Assembly: GCA_046160725.1 (NCBI GenBank)
Contig: JBJXHB010000494.1
Location: 1 to 6,686 of the forward strand
Length of the DNA stretch: 6,686 nucleotides
From: JBJXHB01 sp046160725
Lineage (GTDB): Bacteria > Pseudomonadota > Gammaproteobacteria > Burkholderiales > Burkholderiaceae_C
Direction: 5' to 3'
The translations under genes and the position numbers were made by a program. The first letter of the stretch is position 1, and each line of letters opens with the position of its first letter. Below are positions 1-5,776 of the stretch, piece after piece. The notes under the pieces were generated by a model that saw only the letters and a program-made list of their open reading frames with translations, had not been told where the DNA came from and did not search any database.

Positions 1-93
1 GGAGCGGAAAATCAGCGATGAGCGGCTGTGATTCGCATGTAAATATCGAGGAAACAGCCGCGTTCGCTCAACTGTAGTCAGATTTTTATGTGA

Positions 94-122
94 TTGACTG
101 CTTGGCGCATGGCCGATACATT
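94..122 (+). promoter_or_regulatory. candidate sigma70 promoter upstream of the DUF3616-kinase-phosphoesterase operon
   Basis: TTGACT at 94-99 and TACATT at 117-122 are separated by 17 bp, the ideal sigma70 spacing. The -35 matches consensus at 5 of 6 positions and the -10 at 4 of 6. The surroundings are AT-richer than the genes that follow. It points at the plus-strand operon and lies about 55 bp before the GTG that opens the truncated DUF3616 frame. Chance matches of this quality occur, so this is a candidate only. If real, it may be a relic or a promoter acquired when the 5' end of the first gene was lost. Confidence 0.35.
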
Positions 123-175
123 GCCGACTATACAAAAAAGGCGTTTAAAATTTCCTATACCCCGATCCCTGCCTG

Positions 176-823
176 GTGCGCAAGGCGCAGGACGGTCGGC
201 GGGCATTGCGGCTGAAGGGCGATGCACAGGAGAACCTGCTGACCCGCTTGCTCGCCGACGACCCCCACTTCGGACCCTACATGGCGATCCCGGGCAAGGA
301 CAACGGCTTCGACATCGAAGGCCTGGCGGTGGATGGACAGAGGCGGCGGCTCGGCCTGCGTGGCCCGGTGCTGCGCGGCCGGTCGGCGCTGCTGGAGATC
401 GCGGTCGAGGCACGCGGGGATCAACTACGTCTGCTAGCGCTGGACGACAGCGGTACGCTGCTGCGCAAGCACTTCCTGCGGCTCGACGGTCTGGGCATTC
501 GCGACCTGCATTTTTCCGGCGATGATCTCTACATCCTGGCCGGTCCGACGATGGTCCTCAACAGCGATATCCGTTTCTTCAAGTGGCCGCTCGCCAAGTC
601 CGTGAAAAAAGCCAAACGTGAGCCGGTGCGTTTTGAAACGGCGCTGACCGAGTCGGTTTCGCTGCCCCATGGGCGCGGTACCAACCGCGCCGAGGCGATC
701 TGTGACCTGCCGCCCGCGCTCGCCGCCGGCAAGCCGAGCTGGCTGGTGCTCTACGACGCGCCGGACGCCGATCGCCGGGACGGCGAGCACGCCGTCTTCG
801 GCGATCTGCTGCGGCATGACTGA
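176..823 (+). pseudogene. DUF3616 family protein, 5'-truncated
   Basis: The open frame encodes 215 residues from a GTG at 176 and matches the C-terminal half of the DUF3616 family (from memory of the family). The telling segment is PGKDNGFDIEGLAV at about residues 39-52, followed by LGLRGPVLRG and, near the end, LVLYDAP. Members are usually about 350 residues or more and begin with a propeller-like half that is absent here. The same frame is open upstream only back to 149, just after a TAA at 146-148, and those extra codons do not resemble the family. The 3' end looks complete and overlaps the kinase start by 8 bp. The biochemical role of DUF3616 is unknown to me. I call it a pseudogene because of the missing N-terminus and poor initiation signals. 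A short expressed protein starting at the GTG cannot be excluded. Confidence 0.7.
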
Positions 824-1829
824 TGGCTTCCCGGCACGCATGACCCCGCGCCTCGACCCGGCGGCGGCCCTGCTGTTCGTGATCAACGCTTCCGCGGGGG
901 CGGAGGACATCGAGGCCAAGCGTGGCGTGATCGAAGCGGCCCTCGCGGCGCGTGGGCGCAAAGGCGAACTGCTGGTCTGCGGGCCCGGTGATCTGCCGCG
1001 GGTGGCCGCCGAGGCCGCAGCAGAGGCGACGGCGCGCGGTACGGCGGTGATCGCCGTCGGCGGCGACGGCAGCCTCAATACCGTGGCCCAAGCCGCGCAT
1101 GCTGCCGGTTGCGCCATGGGCGTGATTCCCTATGGCACCTTCAACTACTTTGCCCGAACGCACGGCATACCCACCGAGCCGGCGGCTGCGGCGCGACTGC
1201 TGCTGGATGCGCGCCCGCTGCCGGTGCAGGTGGCCGCCATCAACGACCGGGTTTTCCTGGTCAACGCCAGTCTCGGCGTCTACCCTGAACTCTTGCAGGA
1301 CCGCGAGGCCTACAAGGCCCATTTCGGCCGCAGCCGCTGGGTGGCGTTCGTGGCGGCCTGTGTCACGTTGCTGCGCGCCCAGCGGCGGCTGCGCCTGCAC
1401 ATTGAGACGGGATCCACGGTGCGCGACGTGCAGACCCTGACGCTCTTCGTCGGCAACAACCGGCTGCAACTGCAGCAGTTCGGTGCGGAGCCGGAAGACA
1501 CCCTGGCCGGCATACCCGGCGACGGCAGCATGGCCGCACTGATGCTGCGGCCCATCGGCACGCTGTCGATGATCGGCCTGATGCTGCATGGCGCGATGGG
1601 CAGACTGGGCGAAGCCGCGGGCGTTGAGAGCTTCGAGTTCCATCGTATGGTTGTGACGCCGACGCTGGCACCGGGCCGCAGGAAGGTCGTGGTGGCCTTC
1701 GACGGCGAGGTGGCACGCATGCGCTCGCCGATCGACATTCGCGTCCTCGACAAACCCCTGTACCTGCTCCAGGCCACCGGCGCAGCGGGTAGGGCAGACA
1801 CGACGGACATGCCGGCGGCTGCCGCATGA
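816..1829 (+). CDS. diacylglycerol kinase catalytic-domain protein (YegS/BmrU/LCB5-like lipid kinase)
   Basis: From ATG 816 the product is 337 residues, normal for bacterial members of the DAGK catalytic-domain family, which phosphorylate lipid hydroxyls using ATP. Visible motifs are VINASAG near residue 25 (the N-terminal nucleotide-binding strand and turn), the signature GGDGS at 82-86 followed by LNTV, and PYGTFNYFA at 105-113, which matches the conserved P-x-GT-x-N-x-FA. The signature has Ser where Thr is commoner, a conservative change. The C-terminal beta-sandwich domain appears complete. There is no signal peptide, so it is probably cytosolic or peripheral at the membrane. ATG 816 overlaps the DUF3616 stop; ATG 840 (329 residues) is an equally possible start, and neither has a clear Shine-Dalgarno. 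The stop overlaps the next start as ATGA. The actual lipid substrate (diacylglycerol, phosphatidylglycerol, a sphingoid base or undecaprenol) cannot be read from the sequence. Confidence 0.88.
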   Translation: MTDGFPARMTPRLDPAAALLFVINASAGAEDIEAKRGVIEAALAARGRKGELLVCGPGDLPRVAAEAAAEATARGTAVIAVGGDGSLNTVAQAAHAAGCAMGVIPYGTFNYFARTHGIPTEPAAAARLLLDARPLPVQVAAINDRVFLVNASLGVYPELLQDREAYKAHFGRSRWVAFVAACVTLLRAQRRLRLHIETGSTVRDVQTLTLFVGNNRLQLQQFGAEPEDTLAGIPGDGSMAALMLRPIGTLSMIGLMLHGAMGRLGEAAGVESFEFHRMVVTPTLAPGRRKVVVAFDGEVARMRSPIDIRVLDKPLYLLQATGAAGRADTTDMPAAAA

Positions 1830-2659
1830 GTGTCCTGCTACATATCTCCGACACCCACTTCGGCACCGAACAGCCGCAGGTGGTCGAGGCCCTGCTTGCG
1901 CTGGCAGAGCGGCAGCGGCCGGACGTGTGTGTGCTGTCGGGTGACATCACACAGCGTGCGCGCCCCTCCCAGTTTCGCGCGGCAAAAGCTTTCGTCGACC
2001 GCCTCGGCGCACCGGTTCTGGCCATCCCCGGCAACCACGACATTCCATTATTCGACCTATGGGCGCGGCTGACCCGTCCCTACGCGGGCTACGCCAGGGC
2101 GTTCGGCGCCGATCTCGAGCCCGTGCACTCGGCGCCGAATCTGCTGGTCATCGGCGTCAACACGACGCGCGCAAGGCGGCACAAGAACGGGGAGGTGTCC
2201 GCGGCACAGATCGATCGTGTTGCCAAGCGGCTGAGCGCAGCCAGCCCGCGGCAGTTGCGCGTGGTGGTGGCGCACCAGCCAGCGGCCGTGACCGAGGCTC
2301 GCGACCGGCCCGACCTGTTGCGCGGGCACGCTGCCGCCCTGGGGGCCTGGTCGGCCGCCGGGGCCGATCTGGTATTGGGCGGACACATCCACCTGCCCTA
2401 TACGCTGGCGCAGCACGGTTTGGCGCGGCGGCTGTGGGTGGTCCAGGCTGGTACCGCCGTCTCGTCGCGCACACGCCCCGGGGTACCCAACTCGGTGCAT
2501 ATTCTGCGCTGGGGCGAGTCCTCCGACGCGCAGGGTGACGAGGCGCAGACCGGAGCCGAAGCAGCAGCGTGCTGCCTCATCGAGCAATGGGACTTCGCAC
2601 GCCACGATCAAGCATTCGTCCGCACCGCGGTGGCAACCGTGCAGCCAGAGCGCCGCTAA
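1826..2659 (+). CDS. calcineurin-like metallophosphoesterase (CpdA-like)
   Basis: The 277-residue product carries the complete dinuclear-metal motif set of the calcineurin-like phosphoesterase fold: D9-x-H11 in ISDTHFG, G39-D40, G69-N70-H71-D72, H150 in VVAHQP, and G186-H187-x-H189. All expected metal ligands are present, so it should be catalytically competent. No signal peptide or membrane segment is seen, suggesting a cytosolic enzyme. The family includes cyclic-nucleotide phosphodiesterases, glycerophosphodiesterases and UDP-diacylglucosamine hydrolases; the exact substrate is unknown. The ATG overlaps the lipid-kinase TGA (ATGA), implying translational coupling and a functional pairing, possibly kinase and phosphoesterase acting on related lipid phosphates. 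After about residue 232 the tail is polar, lacks motifs and looks variable. The gene ends 7 bp from the oppositely oriented regulator, leaving no room for a terminator between them. Confidence 0.88.
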   Translation: MSVLLHISDTHFGTEQPQVVEALLALAERQRPDVCVLSGDITQRARPSQFRAAKAFVDRLGAPVLAIPGNHDIPLFDLWARLTRPYAGYARAFGADLEPVHSAPNLLVIGVNTTRARRHKNGEVSAAQIDRVAKRLSAASPRQLRVVVAHQPAAVTEARDRPDLLRGHAAALGAWSAAGADLVLGGHIHLPYTLAQHGLARRLWVVQAGTAVSSRTRPGVPNSVHILRWGESSDAQGDEAQTGAEAAACCLIEQWDFARHDQAFVRTAVATVQPERR

Positions 2660-2666
2660 AGCTCGT

Positions 2667-3548
2667 TCAAGGCCTCGCCGCAGCCAGCAACTGCATCACC
2701 AGGGGGTGATGCTGGCCGCGGCGTGAGCGGATGGCGTAGATATCCTCCTTCACGTCATCGCAGTGCCCGAGCAAACGTAATCCGCGCATCAAGCCTGCGC
2801 CGCTGGGGCCCAAGCGGCTGACCGGGAACACCCCAAGACCGCGCGCAGCAAATACCGCCATCAGCGCACTATCTTCGAATTCGCCAACAATGCGCGGCTG
2901 CAACCTCTGGGCCTCGAACCAGCGATCCAGGCTTGGGCGCAACGCCGAATGGCCGGTGGGCAGCAGTACGGGCAGTCGGTTCAACGACTGTGGAAACTGT
3001 TCCACGTCGGCCTTGCGCACGCAGGTAGCGGGCCCGTACCAGTCGACCGGCGACTCGACCAGGCGTTCGCTCGTCAGACGCAGGTTCGGGTTGCGCGGCG
3101 CCTGCTGCCCGGCCAGCACCAAGTCCAGGTGATGTAGCGCCAACTCGGCCAGCAGTTGCTCGAATTCGCCTTCGTGGCACACCAGCCGCAACGATGGCGT
3201 GGCCAGCACGGGCTCCAGCAGCGCATGCGCGGCCAGCTTGGAAATGCCGTCTGACAGTCCTACCGCCAGTCGGGCGACCTTGCCGCTGGCTGCCTCGCGC
3301 ACTTCATCGGGGATGGCCTGGCCGATCTGGAAGATCTCCTCGGCGCGCGCGAAGGCGGCCTGGCCCGCCTCGGTCATCGCCACCCCGCGACCGGCAGGCT
3401 TGAGCAACTGGTGGCCCAGCGCCTGCTCGAGGTCCCGCACCTGGGCGCTGATGGTCTGGATCGCCATGTCCAGCCGCGCGGCCGCGCGGGTGAAGCCACC
3501 TTCCTTTGGAACGACCCAGAAGTAGTACAGATGACGGAAGTTGAGCAT
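2667..3548 (-). CDS. nhaR: LysR-family transcriptional regulator, NhaR-like
   Basis: The product has 293 residues, close to the usual NhaR length of about 300. The opening RHLYYFWVVPKEGG resembles E. coli NhaR (NHLYYFWHVYKEGS, from memory). The LysR winged helix-turn-helix follows, with the recognition region around residues 18-37 (FTRAAARLDMAIQTISAQVR), then KPAGRGVAMTEAG. The effector domain carries NhaR-type landmarks, notably GEFEDSALMAVFAARGLGVF, comparable to GEFDDAALMKAF in E. coli. E. coli NhaR activates the sodium/proton antiporter gene nhaA in response to sodium. Here no nhaA is visible; the divergent neighbours are a small membrane protein and a calcium/sodium antiporter, so regulation of those is an inference. 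The start is the ATG whose complement lies at 3546-3548; the Shine-Dalgarno is weak. The NhaR-subgroup call is firm, but equivalence to E. coli NhaR is not. Confidence 0.85.
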   Translation of the reverse strand: MLNFRHLYYFWVVPKEGGFTRAAARLDMAIQTISAQVRDLEQALGHQLLKPAGRGVAMTEAGQAAFARAEEIFQIGQAIPDEVREAASGKVARLAVGLSDGISKLAAHALLEPVLATPSLRLVCHEGEFEQLLAELALHHLDLVLAGQQAPRNPNLRLTSERLVESPVDWYGPATCVRKADVEQFPQSLNRLPVLLPTGHSALRPSLDRWFEAQRLQPRIVGEFEDSALMAVFAARGLGVFPVSRLGPSGAGLMRGLRLLGHCDDVKEDIYAIRSRRGQHHPLVMQLLAAARP

Positions 3549-3660
3549 GTCGATCTCACATCGGAAAAATAGAAGTTTATATCCTCCTGGAGCTGGTTTG
3601 TTCGAACTGAAAATAATGCGACAGTTTGCGTCGATACTATTTTTAAGTCAGGAGACAATC
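3549..3660. promoter_or_regulatory. divergent regulatory region between nhaR-like gene and membrane-protein gene, with dyad
   Basis: This AT-richer 112-bp intergenic region separates the regulator from the plus-strand run, the usual place for LysR-type operators. CGAACTG at 3603-3609 and CAGTTTG at 3622-3628 form a dyad with one mismatch across 12 bp, centred about 45 bp before the GTG start. It spans the -35 zone of a possible -10, TACTAT, at 3635-3640, which has no good -35; that pattern is common for activator-dependent promoters. On the minus strand, TATAAA (complement of 3576-3581) is a candidate -10 for the regulator. The operator assignment is inference. Confidence 0.45.
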
Positions 3661-4074
3661 GTGTTCTACGCACTCAGTTGGTTTTTGGTGTTCGGCCTTT
3701 TTCTACTCTGGTCGCTGGCTGCCTGGGCGGTGCATGCCGTCGCCGGGTGGTCGCTGTCGACTGCCGGTGCGTTGACCGGCGTCGCATCAGGTGTCGAGGG
3801 TCTGCGTCTGCCGCAGTGGCTGGCGCCCTGGGTACCGCCGGAGATCGCACAGGCGATGACCTCGCTGCTGTCGGGTTTCGCGCCGGTCGTCGAGAGTCTG
3901 CTGCAGACCGTGCCGGCGCTGTCCGGCGGCCTGACCATGGCGACTTGGGTGATCTGGGGCCTTGGCAGCGCAATGCTGGTTCTGCTGGGAGCTGGCCTGC
4001 ATCTGCTCATTGCGATGTGGCGCCGCAGCAGTGGCCGTTCCGGTCCACCTCCGGCAAGTCAGGTGGCCGCATGA
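3661..4074 (+). CDS. small membrane protein of unknown function
   Basis: I do not recognise the family. The start is GTG 3661, because GGAG at 3651-3654 lies six bases before it; the same frame is open further upstream to TTG 3541, but that would cross the regulatory region. The 137-residue product has an N-terminal hydrophobic helix at about residues 4-28, rich in Trp and Phe, a Gly/Ser and Pro linker, an amphipathic stretch at about 58-83 (IAQAMTSLLSGFAPVVESLL), a second membrane helix at about 92-119, and a short basic tail with R121, R122 and R126. This suggests two helices in the inner membrane with a central segment able to lie along the surface. It is the first gene divergent from the NhaR-like regulator and so the prime candidate for its control. 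The antiporter gene follows 119 bp downstream. No enzymatic motif is seen. Confidence 0.75.
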   Translation: MFYALSWFLVFGLFLLWSLAAWAVHAVAGWSLSTAGALTGVASGVEGLRLPQWLAPWVPPEIAQAMTSLLSGFAPVVESLLQTVPALSGGLTMATWVIWGLGSAMLVLLGAGLHLLIAMWRRSSGRSGPPPASQVAA

Positions 4075-4113
4075 CCCGAATGCTATCCTCGCGCTGGCGC
4101 GACGCGTCGGCTG

Positions 4114-4134
4114 CGCGGAACCCGGTTGTCCGCG
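4114..4134 (+). promoter_or_regulatory. upstream hairpin competing with the terminator-like stem in the antiporter leader
   Basis: CGCGGA (4114-4119) pairs perfectly with TCCGCG (4129-4134) around a 9-nt loop, and two G-U wobbles can extend the base. Its 3' arm shares TCC (4129-4131) with the 5' arm of the next hairpin, so the two cannot form together. That is the geometry of an antiterminator/terminator pair. It may equally be a coincidence of GC-rich sequence; the leader matches no riboswitch class I know. Confidence 0.3.
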
Positions 4135-4172
4135 TGAGACGGAGCGCACTGCGTTGGACAAATCTTTTTTTT
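4126..4172 (+). terminator. Rho-independent terminator-like hairpin upstream of the antiporter gene
   Basis: TTGTCC (4126-4131) pairs with GGACAA (4156-4161). Inside it lies a smaller hairpin, ACGGAG/CTGCGT with one G-G mismatch and the tetraloop CGCA (4139-4154). Two bases after GGACAA comes ATC-like sequence and a run of eight T at 4165-4172. The 7-nt bulge on the left side makes it weaker than a textbook terminator. It lies about 50-100 bp after the membrane-protein stop and 21 bp before the antiporter ATG, so it either ends the upstream transcript or attenuates read-through into the antiporter. Confidence 0.5.
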
Positions 4173-4193
4173 AGCTACAGCGAGTGATCGTTC

Positions 4194-5282
4194 ATGAACC
4201 TTCTCATGTTTCTCGGTGGCCTGATCCTGCTGGTCATCGGCGCCAGCGCGCTGGTGCGCGGTGCGTCCAAACTGGCGATGTCCTTCGGTATCAGCCCGCT
4301 GGTCGTCGGGCTCACCATCGTCGCCTTTGGCACCAGCGCGCCCGAGGTCGCAGTGAGCGTCGGCGCCGTGCTCGACGGCAAGGCCGACATCGCCATCGGC
4401 AACGTGGTGGGCAGCAACATCTTCAATGTGTTGTTCATTCTGGGTATCAGTGCCCTGATCACGCCGCTGGTGGTCAACATCCAGTTGATCCGGCAGGAGG
4501 TACCGATCATGCTGGGCGCAAGCCTGCTGCTGCTGGCGCTATCGCTGGATGGAAAACTCTCGTTCCTGGACGGGGGCTTCCTGTTCGCGCTGCTGGTGGC
4601 CTACACCGTGTTCCTGGTCGTGCAGTCGCGCCGCGAAACCCAGGCCGCGAAGGACGAGTTTGCCGAAGCCGTCCAGCCCGCCGAGGCCGGTGCCTGGGAC
4701 AGCCACTGGGCGGCACAGATCGGCCTGATCGCCGCCGGCTTGGTGGCGCTGGTGTTCGGCTCGGACTACCTTGTGCAGGCCTCGGTCAGTTTCGCCAAGA
4801 CCATGGGCGTGAGCGATCTCGTCATCGGCCTGACCATCGTCGCCGCCGGCACCAGTATGCCCGAGGTGGCCACGAGCATCACGGCAGCGATCAAGGGCGA
4901 ACGCGACATCGCCGTGGGCAACGTCGTCGGCAGCAACACCTTCAACATCTTGGGCTGCCTGGGACTGTCGGGGCTGGTGTCGGGCGACCTGGGTCTGGCG
5001 ATCGCACCATCGCTGCTAGCCTTCGACATCTGGGTGATGCTGGCGGTGGCCCTGGCCTGCCTGCCGGTTTTTATGACCGGCCGCGAGATCGCGCGCTGGG
5101 AAGGCGGCGTCTTCCTCGGCTATTACGTCGCCTACGTGGCCTATCTGATCCTGGCGGCGCAGCAGCACGATGCTCTGCAGATGTTCTCGAGCGTGATGAT
5201 GGGCTTCGTCGTACCACTGACCGTGGTGACACTGGTGGTGGTAGTGATCCGCCGCCCGGCCGCGGCGGGCGAGCATACATGA
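4194..5282 (+). CDS. calcium/sodium antiporter, CaCA family (YrbG/CaxA-like)
   Basis: The 362-residue product is an integral membrane exchanger of the Ca2+:cation antiporter superfamily, with about ten hydrophobic helices. Both family alpha-repeats are intact: repeat 1 has GLTIVAFGTSAPE at 39-51 and GNVVGSNIFN at 69-78; repeat 2 has GLTIVAAGTSMPE at 212-224 and GNVVGSNTFN at 242-251. E51 and E224 correspond to the ion-coordinating glutamates of the family, so transport competence is expected. A hydrophilic loop at about 150-170 joins the two halves. The ion pair cannot be read from sequence: family members exchange Ca2+ for Na+, K+ or H+, and E. coli YrbG has no settled role. The start is ATG 4194, with GAGTGA at 4182-4187 as a moderate Shine-Dalgarno. 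Its stop overlaps the start of the following ORF as ATGA. The preceding leader and the NhaR-like regulator suggest cation-dependent expression. Confidence 0.92.
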   Translation: MNLLMFLGGLILLVIGASALVRGASKLAMSFGISPLVVGLTIVAFGTSAPEVAVSVGAVLDGKADIAIGNVVGSNIFNVLFILGISALITPLVVNIQLIRQEVPIMLGASLLLLALSLDGKLSFLDGGFLFALLVAYTVFLVVQSRRETQAAKDEFAEAVQPAEAGAWDSHWAAQIGLIAAGLVALVFGSDYLVQASVSFAKTMGVSDLVIGLTIVAAGTSMPEVATSITAAIKGERDIAVGNVVGSNTFNILGCLGLSGLVSGDLGLAIAPSLLAFDIWVMLAVALACLPVFMTGREIARWEGGVFLGYYVAYVAYLILAAQQHDALQMFSSVMMGFVVPLTVVTLVVVVIRRPAAAGEHT

Positions 5283-5419
5283 CGGCGCCCATCGTGCAGC
5301 GGCTACGCAAAACCGCAGCGGCCTTATCCGAAGAGCGGGTGTCGATGCAAGCCCTGGCGCAAGCCCACGGGTCTGCGGCGGCGATAGGGCTGGTGATACG
5401 GATTTGGGGCAGCGAGTGA
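5279..5419 (+). pseudogene. exoD-like remnant (exopolysaccharide synthesis protein ExoD, N-terminal piece)
   Basis: A 46-codon ORF starts in an ATGA overlap with the antiporter stop, the arrangement of a genuine coupled gene. Its first 33 or so residues (VQRLRKTAAALSEERVSMQALAQAHG) resemble the N-terminal region of ExoD-family proteins, where the ERVS/ERVT-L segment and the following helix precede a long hydrophobic domain. ExoD proteins are about 200 residues, and that hydrophobic domain is missing here. After HGSAA the frame continues with IGLVIRIWGSE and stops. The tail is hydrophobic then polar, so it could be the authentic C-terminus joined by an in-frame internal deletion, or chance read-through beyond a breakpoint. 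The assignment rests on a short match recalled from the family. A small bona fide protein is the alternative. Confidence 0.5.
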
Positions 5420-5456
5420 ATCCTGCGCAGGGTTTGAATTTGAAAGGGCTTCTTCA

Positions 5457-5750
5457 ATGATCTATGCGATCCTCAAGACGCTGCATGTGCTGTCCATCAT
5501 TGTGTGGATCGGTGGCATGGTGTTTACCCACTTCTTCTTGCGCCCCGCCGTCGCCCAGCTCGAACCGGCGGTGCGGCTGCCACTCATGCACGCTGTGCTC
5601 GGCCGCTCCGTGCTTTACAAAAGACTGGGCCGTGCCGTTGCGGCGTCCGAGTGGGTCGTCGGCGGTACGGCCCTGGCACAGATCAGCAACTGGGTCTCGA
5701 TCAATCTGGGCCTTGGCGTGCTGGTATTGCTCGTGACACTGCTGCGCTGA
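5457..5750 (+). pseudogene. CopD-like membrane protein with probable internal in-frame deletion
   Basis: The 97-residue frame from ATG 5457 (weak GAAAGGG Shine-Dalgarno at 5442-5448) resembles a four-helix CopD-family membrane protein of about 150 residues. The start KTLHVLSIIVWIGGMVFTHFFLRP (residues 7-30) has the conserved H10, W17, G19-G20 and H25, and the segment to LMHAVLGR (residue 50) is typical. It then jumps directly to LYKRLGRAVAASEW and the last helix SINLGLGVLVLLVTLL, which in relatives follow roughly 55 residues later. The central two membrane helices therefore seem to be missing, with the junction near 5604-5615 and the frame preserved. Such a protein is probably non-functional, though a small two-helix membrane protein could still be made. 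Relatives are linked to copper or haem handling, but a role here is uncertain. It ends 26 bp from the convergent DUF456 gene. Confidence 0.6.
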
Positions 5751-5776
5751 ACGGCCGTTGGCATCGGAACGCGGAT

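Noticed and set aside
3..77. Open frame of 24 codons ending TAG at the left edge, possibly a gene tail or an element end
   Set aside because: It is too short to recognise and has no motif; the region is lower in GC, but no inverted repeat or insertion-sequence terminus could be identified.
579..1643. Long minus-strand frame opposite the lipid kinase
   Set aside because: The antisense frame arises from GC-rich codon bias; the plus-strand kinase has intact family motifs.
4071..4187. 38-codon ORF starting in an ATGA overlap with the membrane-protein stop
   Set aside because: It is Arg/Ser-rich low-complexity translation that covers the leader hairpins and T-tract; a role as a leader peptide was considered but nothing supports it beyond the overlap.
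4075..4193. yybP-ykoY (manganese) riboswitch before the cation exchanger
   Set aside because: The genomic context is tempting, but the hallmark GGGGAGTAG loop is absent and the leader is too short for the usual aptamer.
4184..5278. Long Arg/Gly-rich frame overlapping the antiporter gene on the same strand
   Set aside because: It is a shadow frame of a high-GC gene with no family similarity; only its last 46 codons, after the antiporter stop, look meaningful.
5751..5776. ACGGCCGT palindrome between two convergent genes as a bidirectional terminator
   Set aside because: It is only eight bases with no loop and no T-tract on either strand.
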